A stretch of DNA of 64,000 bases from DASZTV01 sp035550655 (GTDB taxonomy: Bacteria > Actinomycetota > Actinomycetes > JAFAQI01), in contig DASZOU010000022.1 of assembly GCA_035550655.1 (NCBI GenBank), forward strand, positions 1 to 64,000, given 5' to 3'. The translations under genes were made by a program, and so were the position numbers. The notes beneath the pieces are model-generated. The model saw only the letters and a program-made list of their open reading frames with translations, was not told where the DNA came from and did not search any database. Shown in pieces: positions 32,634 through 41,616 of this stretch (its first letter is position 1; each line of letters starts with the position of its first letter).

Positions 32634-33941
32634 ATGGCCAGCACTGCGCTGCTCACCGACCACTACGAGCTCACCATGGTGGACGCCGCCCTGCGCAGCG
32701 GTGCCGCCACCAGGCGCTGCGCCTTCGAGGTCTTCGCCCGGTCGTTGCCGGGACAGCGGCGATACGGCGTGTTCGCGGGGTTAGGCCGCCTCGTCGAAGC
32801 CATCACGATGTTCAGCTTCGACACCGACGCCATCGAGTTCCTCGCCGCGCGGGGGGTGGTCGACGCTGCGACGTGCGAGTGGCTGGCGAGCTATCGCTTC
32901 GGTGGATCCATCGACGGCTACGCCGAGGGTGAGGTCCACTTCCCGGGCTCGCCGGTGCTCACCGTCGAGGGCAGCTTCGCCGAGTGCGTGGTCCTCGAGA
33001 CCCTCGTCCTGTCCGTCCTCAACCACGACAGCGCGGTGGCCACCGCGGCGGCGCGGATGACCGGCGCCGCTGCGGGCCGACCGTGCATCGAGATGGGCTC
33101 GCGACGTACCCACGAGGTCGCGGCGACGGCGAGTGCTCGCGCGGCCTACGTCGGCGGCTTCGACGCCACGTCGAACCTCGCCGCCGGGGAACGCTGGGGA
33201 ATCCCGACGACCGGCACGGCCGCCCACGCCTTCACCCTCGTGCACGACGACGAGCGCAGTGCGTTTGCGGCGCAAGTCGAGGCTCTGGGCGTGGGCACGA
33301 CGCTTCTGGTCGACACGTACGACGTCGAGGCCGGCATCCGCACGGCAGTCGAGGTGGCCGGACCCTCGCTGGGCGCTATCCGGCTCGACTCCGGAGACCT
33401 CCCGACGCAGGCACGGGAGGCGCGCCGGCTGCTCGATGCCATGGGCGCGACGAAGACCCGCATCGTCGTGACCAGCGACCTCGACGAGCACGCCATCGCC
33501 GCGCTGGCGTCTGCTCCGGTCGATGGCTACGGCGTCGGAACCTCCGTCGCCACCGGCAGCGGCGTCCCGACCGCGGGCTTCGTCTACAAGCTGGTCGCCC
33601 GCGAGGACGGGACCGGGGCGATGCGGCCGGTCGAGAAGCGAAGTGCCGGCAAGACCAGCGCCGGCGGGCGCAAGCATGCGTCGCGGCGACTCGCACACGG
33701 CATCGCGGTCGCCGAGGTCTTGCGAATCGGGCCGGGCGACATCGCCGTCGACGAACGACCGCTGCAGCTCGCAGTGATGCGTGACGGCGATGCCGTCGCG
33801 GTCGATGCCCTCGCCGACGCGCGAGAGCGGTGCCGGCGATCCCTCGCCGAGCTGCCGCCGCATGCGATGAAGCTGTCTGCGGGTGAGCCCGCTATCGAGA
33901 CCGTCGTCGAGCCCCCGAAGTCGGAGACAATCAAGCCATGA
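32634..33941 (+). CDS. pncB: Nicotinate phosphoribosyltransferase
   Basis: The 435-residue enzyme condenses nicotinate with PRPP in NAD salvage. It begins LLTDHYELTMVDAALRSG and has FEVFARSLPGQRRYGVFAGLGRL. The EMGSRRTHE, FDATSNLAAGERWGIPTTGTAAHAF and IRLDSGDLP segments surround the active-site loop. The position opposite clpS matches Rv1330c. It overlaps pncA by four bases, placing deamidation and phosphoribosylation of the vitamin in one operon. Confidence 0.95.
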   Translation: MASTALLTDHYELTMVDAALRSGAATRRCAFEVFARSLPGQRRYGVFAGLGRLVEAITMFSFDTDAIEFLAARGVVDAATCEWLASYRFGGSIDGYAEGEVHFPGSPVLTVEGSFAECVVLETLVLSVLNHDSAVATAAARMTGAAAGRPCIEMGSRRTHEVAATASARAAYVGGFDATSNLAAGERWGIPTTGTAAHAFTLVHDDERSAFAAQVEALGVGTTLLVDTYDVEAGIRTAVEVAGPSLGAIRLDSGDLPTQAREARRLLDAMGATKTRIVVTSDLDEHAIAALASAPVDGYGVGTSVATGSGVPTAGFVYKLVAREDGTGAMRPVEKRSAGKTSAGGRKHASRRLAHGIAVAEVLRIGPGDIAVDERPLQLAVMRDGDAVAVDALADARERCRRSLAELPPHAMKLSAGEPAIETVVEPPKSETIKP

Positions 33942-34507
33942 CCAGGGCGCTCGTCGTCGTCGATGTGCAGAACGACTTCTGTGAGGGCGGCTCGCTGGCC
34001 GTCGCCGGCGGGGCGAGCGTCGCCGCCGGGATCAGCACGCTGCTCGCCACCACCGACTACCCGGTGGTCGTCGCCACGCGGGATGCCCACCGCGACCCCG
34101 GCGATCACTTCTCGGACCGTCCGGACTTCGTCGACCACTGGCCGCGGCACTGTGTCGTCGGGACGGCCGGCGCCCAGCTCCACCCCAACCTCGACACCCA
34201 GAGGATCGACGCGATCTTCGACAAGGGCGCCTTCCACGCCGCCTACAGCGGGTTCGAGGCGGTCGACTCCGATGGCACCGCCCTCGCGGACTGGCTGCGC
34301 TCCCGCAAGGTGGACGCGCTCGACGTGGTCGGCATCGCCACCGATCATTGCGTCCGCGCGACCGCCCTCGACGCCGTCAAGGAGGGGTTCGCGACCACGG
34401 TCCTGCTCGATCACACCGCCGGGGTCGCGGCGGAAACGGTCGAGCGCGCGTTGGCGGAGATGTCGGCCGCGGGAGTCACGCTTCTGGGTCGACCAGCTTC
34501 CGCTTGA
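33938..34507 (+). CDS. pncA: Nicotinamidase
   Basis: The 189-residue enzyme hydrolyses nicotinamide (and the drug pyrazinamide in mycobacteria). The catalytic triad is Asp9, Lys96 and Cys138. The metal ligands Asp49, His51, His57 and His71 fall at the same numbers as in M. tuberculosis PncA, and the GIATDHCVRATALDAV motif is intact. The last 32 bases overlap the end of the convergent acyl-CoA synthetase gene. Confidence 0.95.
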   Translation: MTRALVVVDVQNDFCEGGSLAVAGGASVAAGISTLLATTDYPVVVATRDAHRDPGDHFSDRPDFVDHWPRHCVVGTAGAQLHPNLDTQRIDAIFDKGAFHAAYSGFEAVDSDGTALADWLRSRKVDALDVVGIATDHCVRATALDAVKEGFATTVLLDHTAGVAAETVERALAEMSAAGVTLLGRPASA

Positions 34508-36116
34508 GGACCTTCCCCGTCGCGTTGCGGGGCAGCGCGTCGTGCCGGACGATCTCGCGCGGCACCTTGTAGTTGGCGAGCTGCTGCTTGACGTGCGACC
34601 GGAGCTCCTCCGAGGTCGCGCTGGCACCCTCACGAAGGACCACGTGGGCGACGAGGGCCTGCCCGAACTTCTCGTCCGGCATCCCGACGACGGCTACGTC
34701 GAGCACGGCGGGATGGCTGTGCAGGACATCCTCGACCTCGGCCGGGAAGACGTTCTCGCCACCGGAGACGATCATGTCGTCGTCGCGACCCTCGACGTAC
34801 AACCGGCCGTCGTCGCCGAACCGCCCCAGGTCGCCGATCGATGCGAGGTTCCCGAGCCGCGCCTTGTCCTCACCGCTCGTGTAGCCCTCGAAGGACATTC
34901 CGCTGCCTGCGAAGATGCGGCCGACCTCGCCGGGCGCGACGTCCTGGTCATTGTCGTCGACGATCCGCACGGACACGCCCTTCAGCACCCGGCCCGCGGT
35001 CGTCGGGGCTTCCCGGAGGTCGGCGGGACCGGCGACGCTCACGTACGCGATCTCGGTGGATCCGTAGAGGCTGTAGAGCACGTCGCCGAAGCGATCCATG
35101 AATCGCGTGGCGAGCGTGGGGGCCAGCGCGGAGCCGGACAACGCCACGATGCGCAGCGAGCTCGTGTCGGGCGATGCATCGACGTCGAGCATTCGCTGGC
35201 ACATCACCGGAACCGCCGCCATCGTGTCGGCCTGGTGCTTCTCGACGAGCGCCAGAGTGCCCGCAGGGTCGAACCGGCGCGACATCACGAGCGTCGAGTG
35301 CAGGAGCATCCCGATCGTCACGTTGCCGAGGCCCCAGGCGTGGAAGGTGGGCGCCGCGAGCACCGTGACGCCGCCGGCGCGGTACGGGATCGCGTCGAGC
35401 AGCGCGATGCCGCTGACCGCTCCCGTTATCGGGTTCGGCGATCCTCGCGCTGCCCCCTTCGGCCGTCCGGTCGTCCCGCTCGTGAGAATCACGTGCCGGC
35501 CTTCCACGCCGGGGGACGGCAATGCCGGAGCGTCCGCGTCGCCGTGCGCCGCCAGCAGTCCGGCGATGCTGTCCGACCGGTCATCTTCGTCGGTCCACGC
35601 CCACAGCCGCGGCCGGGATCCGGCATGCTGCCGGACGATGTCGGCGAACTCGTCGTCGGCGACGATCGCGGCAGCGTTCTCGCTGTCGAGCACGTCACCC
35701 AGCTGCGGCCCGGCGAAGCCGGTGTTGGCGTACAGCACATCCGCGCCGAGCTTCGAGATCGCCACCATCGCGACGATGAAGGCACCGGAGTTGCGCGCGA
35801 GCAGCGCGACGGAGTCCCCCGCACCGACGCCCTGCGCGGCCAGGCCGGCCGCGACGACGCTGCTTCGGCGGTCGACCTCCGCGAACGTGAGGGTTTCGCG
35901 ATCGTCGATGACCGCGACGCCGTCGGGGTACCGCGCCGCGTTCGCGGCATACAGGCCGGCCGGCGTCCGGCCCCAATGACGCAACCCGCCGACGACCCCG
36001 AGCAGGCGGTCGGGACGAACCGGCGTCGTGAGGCCGATTCGGTGAGCGACCTTCGCGGTCGCCCAGCCACCGCGCGCAACACCTCCGGCGAGAGACGCCA
36101 GCCGGTCGACGACCAT
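34476..36116 (-). CDS. Acyl-CoA synthetase (FadD2-like, AMP-binding)
   Basis: The 546-residue ANL enzyme adenylates an acyl chain and transfers it to CoA. ILTSGTTGRPKGAAR is the P-loop, YGSTEIAYV the A5 motif and GDLGRFGDDGRLYVEGRDDDMIVSGGENVFPAEVE covers A7-A8. The catalytic lysine is in NATGKVLKR. The N-terminal helical extension resembles mycobacterial FadD2. ATG 36116 follows GAGGAGAG, so the longer frame from 36185 is rejected. It follows a P450-YqgE-epimerase run on the same strand. Confidence 0.9.
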   Translation of the reverse strand: MVVDRLASLAGGVARGGWATAKVAHRIGLTTPVRPDRLLGVVGGLRHWGRTPAGLYAANAARYPDGVAVIDDRETLTFAEVDRRSSVVAAGLAAQGVGAGDSVALLARNSGAFIVAMVAISKLGADVLYANTGFAGPQLGDVLDSENAAAIVADDEFADIVRQHAGSRPRLWAWTDEDDRSDSIAGLLAAHGDADAPALPSPGVEGRHVILTSGTTGRPKGAARGSPNPITGAVSGIALLDAIPYRAGGVTVLAAPTFHAWGLGNVTIGMLLHSTLVMSRRFDPAGTLALVEKHQADTMAAVPVMCQRMLDVDASPDTSSLRIVALSGSALAPTLATRFMDRFGDVLYSLYGSTEIAYVSVAGPADLREAPTTAGRVLKGVSVRIVDDNDQDVAPGEVGRIFAGSGMSFEGYTSGEDKARLGNLASIGDLGRFGDDGRLYVEGRDDDMIVSGGENVFPAEVEDVLHSHPAVLDVAVVGMPDEKFGQALVAHVVLREGASATSEELRSHVKQQLANYKVPREIVRHDALPRNATGKVLKRKLVDPEA

Positions 36117-36132
36117 CCTCAAACTCTCCTCG

Positions 36133-37047
36133 TCACGGCGACAGCTCGATCCCCCAGCGGCCCTGCCACTCACCACCGGGCGCAAGCTCGACGAGCGACT
36201 CTCCCGACGCGAGTGCGTTGGGTGGCGCCGTCATCGGCTCGACGCCCAGCCCTCGCCGCCTGCGGCTCGGGTCCGGCAACGCGTCACCCGTGAAGATCTC
36301 CAGGTACGGGTACGCCGAGTCGACCCAGACCGTCACCGCGCGTTCGCCTCCGGGAGCGGCAAGGCGCAGCCTGGCAAGTCCATCGGCATCGCGAGACAGC
36401 CCGGTGTAGGTGTGGTCGACCTCGAGCTCACCGAGCCGGCGCGGCTCGCGGAAGTCGTACGCCGTGCCGGCGACCTCCTCCTGCCCGACGGGGATCTGCT
36501 GCTCACCGGTCAGCAACCGGGTCGTTGCCGGCAGCGTGAGCACCGCGTCGTCGATGGTCGCGGTGCCGACCGTGACGTACGGATGGAACCCGGCCGCCAC
36601 CGGCGCGACCGTCTCGCTCTCGTTGCGAATCGTCGTCACGACGGTCAGGCCGTTGTCGTCGAGCGACCAGGCGTTCGTCACGGTGAGCCGCCAGGGATAT
36701 CCCGGCTGCGGCGCACAGACGCAGGAGAGGGTGACGGACGAGTCCGAGTGCTCGACCAGGTCCCAGGCGAGCCAGCGGACCAGACCATGGATCGCGTTGT
36801 GCTGCTCGGGCTCGGTGATCGCAAGCTGCTGATCCGCGCCGTCCCAGCGCCACCTTCCGTCCTGCACCCGGTTGGGCCAGGGAACCAGCGTCTGGCAGCG
36901 GGCACCGTCGCACATCGCGTCCGGCGGGTACCCGTCGAGCACGTCGAGCCCGGCAGCGGTGTACGTGCGCAGCCCGCCGCCGACCTCGACGGCGACCGCT
37001 TCCTGCTCGCCGTGCCGGATCACGTACTGCGCGCCGCTGGGTTCCAT
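36133..37047 (-). CDS. Aldose 1-epimerase family protein
   Basis: The 304-residue protein is a galactose-mutarotase-fold enzyme. LVPWPNRVQDGRWRWDG, HNAIHGLVR (catalytic His) and GFHPYVTVG (second His) are present, and the catalytic Glu lies near GLGVEPMTAPPNAL. It interconverts sugar anomers. ATG 37047 starts eight bases after the YqgE stop. The frame continues far upstream through YqgE without family similarity. Confidence 0.87.
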   Translation of the reverse strand: MEPSGAQYVIRHGEQEAVAVEVGGGLRTYTAAGLDVLDGYPPDAMCDGARCQTLVPWPNRVQDGRWRWDGADQQLAITEPEQHNAIHGLVRWLAWDLVEHSDSSVTLSCVCAPQPGYPWRLTVTNAWSLDDNGLTVVTTIRNESETVAPVAAGFHPYVTVGTATIDDAVLTLPATTRLLTGEQQIPVGQEEVAGTAYDFREPRRLGELEVDHTYTGLSRDADGLARLRLAAPGGERAVTVWVDSAYPYLEIFTGDALPDPSRRRRGLGVEPMTAPPNALASGESLVELAPGGEWQGRWGIELSP

Positions 37048-37055
37048 CGCGCGGA

Positions 37056-37625
37056 TCAGTTCATCGTCGGGTCGTAGGGAAACGTCGCAACAGCGCAAAG
37101 CGGCCACGGCTGCCGTCGCAGCACGGCCGACCAGAGCCCGTCGGGGAAGTCGACGAACGCGTCCCCCGGCATCCGGTCGACGACGAACCACGCCCCGTCC
37201 TCGATCTCGGCCTCGAGCTGACCGCCACCCCACCCCGCGTATCCGGCGAACACCCGCAGCTCGCGGAGCGACGCGGCGAGCTGACTCGGGTCGTAGTCGA
37301 GGTCAACTGTGACGAGCGGCCCGACCACCGGTCGCCATGCCTGCCCGGCCACAGCGCTGCCAGCCGCTCCCGGATCGACCACGCCGAGCGCGATCGCGAC
37401 GTTCGGCTCAACCGGACCACCGCTGAACAGCACCGCCGGTGCACTTGCGATGTCGGCGACCGGCGGGACGACCTCGAGCAGCGACGCATCCCCTGGCCGG
37501 TTGAGGACGAGACCCAGAGCGCCGTCGGCGTTGTGCTCGAGCATCGCGATGACCGTGCGGTTGAACTCCGGCGACCGCAACGTCGGGCTGGCGACCAGAA
37601 GCTTGCCGGCGAGCCCGCCCGTCAT
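37056..37625 (-). CDS. YqgE/AlgH family protein
   Basis: The 189-residue protein shows the DUF179 pattern: GKLLVASPTLRSPEFNRTVIAMLEHNADGALGLVLNRP, SGGPVEPNVAIAL, and VFAGYAGWGGGQLEAEIEDGAWFV. The family is widespread but its biochemical role is unsettled. The start overlaps the P450 stop by one base. Confidence 0.93.
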   Translation of the reverse strand: MTGGLAGKLLVASPTLRSPEFNRTVIAMLEHNADGALGLVLNRPGDASLLEVVPPVADIASAPAVLFSGGPVEPNVAIALGVVDPGAAGSAVAGQAWRPVVGPLVTVDLDYDPSQLAASLRELRVFAGYAGWGGGQLEAEIEDGAWFVVDRMPGDAFVDFPDGLWSAVLRRQPWPLCAVATFPYDPTMN

Positions 37626-38854
37626 CAGCGCACCGCCACCGGGAGATCGGTCAGACCGCGCAGGTTGATCCGTCCGTTGCGGGTGACCGCTCCGTCGAGA
37701 CTGATCGTGGGGAACCGCCGGAACAGCCCGGCCAGAGCAGCTCGCGCCTCGCGCCGTGCAAGCGCGTTGCCGAGGCAGTGATGGATGCCACCGCCGAACG
37801 ACACGTGCTGCTTGGCATTGGGCCGGTCGAGCCTGACGCTCGCAGCATCCGCGCCGAACACGGTCTCGTCCCGGTTGGCCGAGCCAAGGCTCGCGATGAC
37901 GACCCGGCCACGCGGGATGACGACGTCGGCGACGCGGTAGTCCTCGAGCGTCACCCGCCGCGTCAGCTGTACGGGGCTGTCGAAGCGCAACAGCTCCTCG
38001 ACGGCGTTGTCCTCGATCCCGGTCTCACGGCGCAGGACCTCTGCCTGCTCCGGGGCGTTGAGCAGGGCGTAGGCGCCGTTGCCGATCAGGTTCACGGTGG
38101 TCTCATGCCCCGCGACGTACAGCAGGATCACCTGCGAGACCAGTTCTTCGTCGGTGAGAGCGTCGTCACCGTCGTGAACGTTGATCAGCGCGGTGAGCAG
38201 GTCAGCCGCGGGGTGCTCGCGCTTCCAGGCGATCGCCTCCGACGTGCGGTCCGCCATCTCGATCTCGGCAGCGACGATGGCGCGAACGATCTCGGGGTCC
38301 GGCACCGGCTCCAACGACCGGACGATCGTCGCCGACAGCTCGCGCAACCGGTCCACGTCGTTCTCGGGCATGCCGAGCATCGCCGAGATGACGGCGAACG
38401 GAAGGGGGAACGCGAGCGCGTCGATCAGGTTGACCGCGCCCAGGTCCTCGATCCGGTCGAGCGACTCCGCTACGAGCCCGTCGATCACCGGGCCGAGGCC
38501 GTCCACCGTGCGGGGGGTGAACGCCTTGGCGACGAGGCGACGCAACCGGGTGTGATCCGGCGGATCGCGGTCGAGCATCGACAGGCCGCCGCCGCGACGG
38601 CCGTGATCCGCTTCGCTGTAGATCTCGTCGTAGACGTCCCGGAGCGGGCCGTGCTCCGTGACGTGCCGGTCCTCGACCGACATCCGCGAGCGAAGCAGCT
38701 CGTCGACGTCACGGTGGCGCCACAACGCCCAGAACCCGAACTCGTGCTCCTCGACCGGGACGGCGTCGCGGAGGGTGGCGTATTGCGGGTAGGGGTCCAC
38801 TGTGAAGGCAGGGTCGAACGGCTGGAAGGAGACCGCCGCCTGCGTCATACCCAA
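37625..38854 (-). CDS. Cytochrome P450
   Basis: The 409-residue class I bacterial P450 has the I-helix oxygen motif AGHETT, the K-helix ELLR, and the heme loop FGGGIHHCLGNALAR with the axial cysteine. HTRLRRLVAKAFTPR is also characteristic. It hydroxylates a hydrophobic substrate with ferredoxin supply from elsewhere. The operon with an acyl-CoA synthetase hints at fatty acid or sterol metabolism. No ferredoxin gene is adjacent. Confidence 0.93.
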   Translation of the reverse strand: MGMTQAAVSFQPFDPAFTVDPYPQYATLRDAVPVEEHEFGFWALWRHRDVDELLRSRMSVEDRHVTEHGPLRDVYDEIYSEADHGRRGGGLSMLDRDPPDHTRLRRLVAKAFTPRTVDGLGPVIDGLVAESLDRIEDLGAVNLIDALAFPLPFAVISAMLGMPENDVDRLRELSATIVRSLEPVPDPEIVRAIVAAEIEMADRTSEAIAWKREHPAADLLTALINVHDGDDALTDEELVSQVILLYVAGHETTVNLIGNGAYALLNAPEQAEVLRRETGIEDNAVEELLRFDSPVQLTRRVTLEDYRVADVVIPRGRVVIASLGSANRDETVFGADAASVRLDRPNAKQHVSFGGGIHHCLGNALARREARAALAGLFRRFPTISLDGAVTRNGRINLRGLTDLPVAVR

Positions 38855-38872
38855 ACGGTATCCACTCGCGGC

Positions 38873-39577
38873 TCAGTCCACGACCGTCGGAAACGCGACG
38901 CCCTGCGCCGCCAACTCCGTCTCTCCACGTTTGCGCGCACGCGCGCTGTATACCCCGGTGAAAACCCCTAGACCGCCGAAGCAGACGAACGCGAGAGCCG
39001 GCGACACGGCGAGAAACGGACCGGTCGGCAGCACCGTCGCGAGGAAGATCCGAGCCGAGGCCTCGACGACCAAGCCGACGCCCCAGGTCAGCGTGATCAC
39101 GGCGAACACGCGCTGCGCGTCCCCGATCTCCCACAGCTCGTCGTACGCCGCCCGCCGCCGCGGATCGTCACCGGCCGACATCGCCTTGCCGATGTGGAAC
39201 ATCATCGGCCTGCTCATGAGCAGCGAGAACATGCACGCGATCCCGAAGCCGAGGGTGAACGCCGAGTCGCGGACCTTCAGCACGAACGCGCTGCCGCCCA
39301 GCAGTTCCGAGACCGACACGCCAACGACGAACCCGGACAAGACGATGGCACCGATGGGATCGAGCCGTCGGGTCCGGACCCACTGCAGCACGACCCACGC
39401 GGCTGGGAAGAAACCGGCGATGATCAACGCACGCTGGTCGCTCGACACATGATGACGGACCACGTAGTACACGCTCAGTGGCACGATCGCACCACCGATG
39501 ACGCTGGGCACGAACGCCCGTGGCGAGGGCGGCCCGGGCTCCCAAACCGCGCCCGGCGTGCCGCTCTTCTCGGCCAT
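38873..39577 (-). CDS. VC0807-like integral membrane protein
   Basis: The 234-residue protein has about six membrane helices. The pattern FVPSVIGGAIVPLSVYYVVR, ALIIAGFFPAAWVVLQWVRTRRLDPIGAIVL and DELWEIGDAQRVFAVITLTWGVGL is that of VC0807-like proteins, which have no known function. It has no adjacent partner beyond the P450 gene 18 bases downstream on the same strand. Its start is divergent from the DDN-like gene with only 17 bases between, so both may be leaderless. Confidence 0.72.
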   Translation of the reverse strand: MAEKSGTPGAVWEPGPPSPRAFVPSVIGGAIVPLSVYYVVRHHVSSDQRALIIAGFFPAAWVVLQWVRTRRLDPIGAIVLSGFVVGVSVSELLGGSAFVLKVRDSAFTLGFGIACMFSLLMSRPMMFHIGKAMSAGDDPRRRAAYDELWEIGDAQRVFAVITLTWGVGLVVEASARIFLATVLPTGPFLAVSPALAFVCFGGLGVFTGVYSARARKRGETELAAQGVAFPTVVD

Positions 39578-39594
39578 CGCGAAAGAATAGATCC

Positions 39595-40032
39595 GTGCCC
39601 GCCGCCAAGGACGTCGTCTACCGCTACGGAACCCGGCTGCACAACGCGCTGTTCACCGCGAGCGGCGGCAGGCTGTTCAACCGCGGCCGCGGCATGCCCA
39701 TGGTCAAGCTGACGACAACCGGCCGCAAGTCGGGGCAGCCGCGCACGATCATGGCGACGACGCCGTTGCAGATGGGCGACTCACTCGTCCTCATCGCCTC
39801 CTTCGGCGGCGACGACCGCGAGCCGCAGTGGTGCCAGAACATCCGGGCGAACGCCGACGTCGAGGTCACGGTGAACGGCCAGACGCGCAAGATGCGCGCC
39901 CGGGTCGCGAGCGCCGACGAACGCGCCGAGCTCTGGCCGAAGGTGGTCGCGAACCCCCACGCTTCGTTCTACGCCGACTATCAGAAGAAGACCGCCCGCG
40001 AGATCCCGGTCGTGATCTTCGACCCTGCCTGA
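39595..40032 (+). CDS. DDN-type F420-dependent nitroreductase-family protein
   Basis: The 145-residue split-barrel protein contains MVKLTTTGRKSGQPRTIMATT, LVLIASFGGDDREPQWCQNIRANADVEV and a late FYADYQKKTAREIPVVIF. These are the motifs of the deazaflavin-dependent nitroreductase family. GTG 39595 is preferred over an upstream ATG inside the divergent gene. F420-dependent quinone reductase activity is known for some relatives. Confidence 0.9.
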   Translation: MPAAKDVVYRYGTRLHNALFTASGGRLFNRGRGMPMVKLTTTGRKSGQPRTIMATTPLQMGDSLVLIASFGGDDREPQWCQNIRANADVEVTVNGQTRKMRARVASADERAELWPKVVANPHASFYADYQKKTAREIPVVIFDPA

Positions 40033-40047
40033 CCTCGCACGAAGCCG

Positions 40048-40233
40048 TCACCCGAGCGTGGACAGCCCGCCGTCCACCGCAATGGTCTGGCCCGTGATGT
40101 AGCTCGCGGCGTCGCTGCCCGAGCGCAACCCCGCAATCGACGAGATCAGCACAGCGGACGCGCCCTCGCCCATCACCGGGAGCGCCGCTTGCGGGCGAGG
40201 CGAGGTCTCATCCTTGCGTCCCTCGCTCACCAC
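40048..40233 (-). pseudogene. Remnant of an SDR gene with internal deletion
   Basis: The 61-codon frame keeps two pieces of a classical SDR. One is ALPVMGEGASAVLISSIAGL, the strand before the active site. The other, the C-terminal SDAASYITGQTIAVDGGLST, is normally about 100 residues later. The catalytic Tyr-x-x-x-Lys, the cofactor motif and the N-terminus are missing. The start overlaps the MarR gene by seven bases, so the intact ancestor was probably co-transcribed with and regulated by that MarR. Confidence 0.8.
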
Positions 40234-40739
40234 CCCAGGGACGCCGGCGCCGCAGGACGCAGGCCCGCCGTCTCGGCGGCGGTTGCGAACAGCCGCAGCG
40301 CCTTGACGAGCGCTGCTTGTTCCGAACCGGGGATCGCGCCGATCAGGGCGGCGATCTGACCGCGACGTTTGGCGATGACCTCGGACACCAGGTGCTGGCC
40401 CCTCGCCGTGAGGCAGAGCACGACCTCACGGCGGCTTGCTGGGTTCTCGGTGCGGCTGACCAGCTCCGTCGCGACCAGCCGGTCGATCACGCGCATCGCC
40501 GTTGAGGCGTTGACGTCGAGCTCGCCGGCGAGGCGGGAGAGGTTTGTCTGCCCGCGGTCGGCCAGCACCGCGAGCGTCCGGAACTGGGTGAGCGTCACCC
40601 GCGGGTCGACCTCTTCGACCGTCCTCGTGGAGATCCCTACCAGCAACCACGAGGCCGCGAGAACCGCCGTCACGAACTCGTCCAGCTCACCGTCAGCGGA
40701 CGGTCCCGTCCCCTCAGCCACCCCATCTGAGGTAGTCAC
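40227..40739 (-). CDS. MarR-family transcriptional regulator
   Basis: The 170-residue winged-helix protein has a dimerisation helix around LAASWLLVGISTRTV. The recognition region LSRLAGELDVNASTAMRVIDRLVATELV and the wing ENPASRREVVLCLTARGQ follow. It is the only MarR-type regulator in the window and lies upstream of the decayed SDR. A regulator left behind after loss of its target is one reading. Confidence 0.93.
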   Translation of the reverse strand: MTTSDGVAEGTGPSADGELDEFVTAVLAASWLLVGISTRTVEEVDPRVTLTQFRTLAVLADRGQTNLSRLAGELDVNASTAMRVIDRLVATELVSRTENPASRREVVLCLTARGQHLVSEVIAKRRGQIAALIGAIPGSEQAALVKALRLFATAAETAGLRPAAPASLGW

Positions 40740-40794
40740 TCGCCCCTCCCCCGGATGACCAATCAGCTTCGCGGCACAGCGCGCCGCGAAGGGC

Positions 40795-41547
40795 TCATCC
40801 GATCAAAGTGTGCCGACCGGCGCCGTTTCGCGCTGCACCCCCCGGCGGAAACGGCTCACCCGGGTGAACAATGCCGCCTACCGCCGGGTCGCGCAGCCGG
40901 CCCACCGCCGCGCCCAGAAGGGCGGCGTTGGGAATCGCGAGCGGGCCCTCGGCGGTTTCCAGCGCGGTGTACACGATCCCGATGGAGGTGATCGTGCCGT
41001 CGAAGGGGCCGTTCAGGGAGCCAGACCGCACCCGGACGTACTCGCCGACCGCGAACGGGCGCGAGACGAGCATCACGATGCCGGCCGCCACGTTGCTGAG
41101 CGGCTGCTGCGCGGCGATTCCGACCACCACTCCGGTGATGGCACCGCCCAGGAGCAGTCGCTGCACCGAGATGTTCATCAGGTTCAGCGTGACGACGAGG
41201 ATGACCAGAATCCCGACGAGCATGACGCCGAGGCGCACGGCAGCGGCGGTCCCTGCGCCGCCACGCAGGCCAGCGACCCGGGAGGCCTCCCCAGCCGCCG
41301 AGCGGACCGCGACCACGCCGAAAACCGCGAACACCACGGCAAGCGCTATCGCGACGTACCGCCGAGTCGCGTGCGCATGCAGGGGGCCGAGCCTGCCGCT
41401 CACGATCACGGCGATGAGCGCCACGGCTCCGGTCCACATGGCCTGCCGAAAGTCGGGGTGAAGCCGGTTCTCCATCGCTTCCACGGCCCGGGCGGCGACC
41501 GCCCGGGTACGGCTGTCGGGGGAACGTCGTCTGATTAGGCGCACCAC
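40795..41547 (-). CDS. MscS-family mechanosensitive ion channel
   Basis: The 250-residue protein has about three to four membrane helices. The pore helix region is LLLGGAITGVVVGIAAQQPLSNVAAGIVML and the beta domain begins VSRPFAVGEYVRV. This is the compact MscS form that releases solutes during hypo-osmotic shock. GTG 41547 or an internal ATG at 41475 may be the start. The C-terminal tail is disordered and Pro/Gly-rich. Confidence 0.88.
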   Translation of the reverse strand: MVRLIRRRSPDSRTRAVAARAVEAMENRLHPDFRQAMWTGAVALIAVIVSGRLGPLHAHATRRYVAIALAVVFAVFGVVAVRSAAGEASRVAGLRGGAGTAAAVRLGVMLVGILVILVVTLNLMNISVQRLLLGGAITGVVVGIAAQQPLSNVAAGIVMLVSRPFAVGEYVRVRSGSLNGPFDGTITSIGIVYTALETAEGPLAIPNAALLGAAVGRLRDPAVGGIVHPGEPFPPGGAARNGAGRHTLIG

Positions 41548-41616
41548 ACTGCTCTGCCCGGATTGGGCGCCAGAACACGGGTGCGAAGGTGATCATCGGG
41601 GTAGAGATCATGCGAG

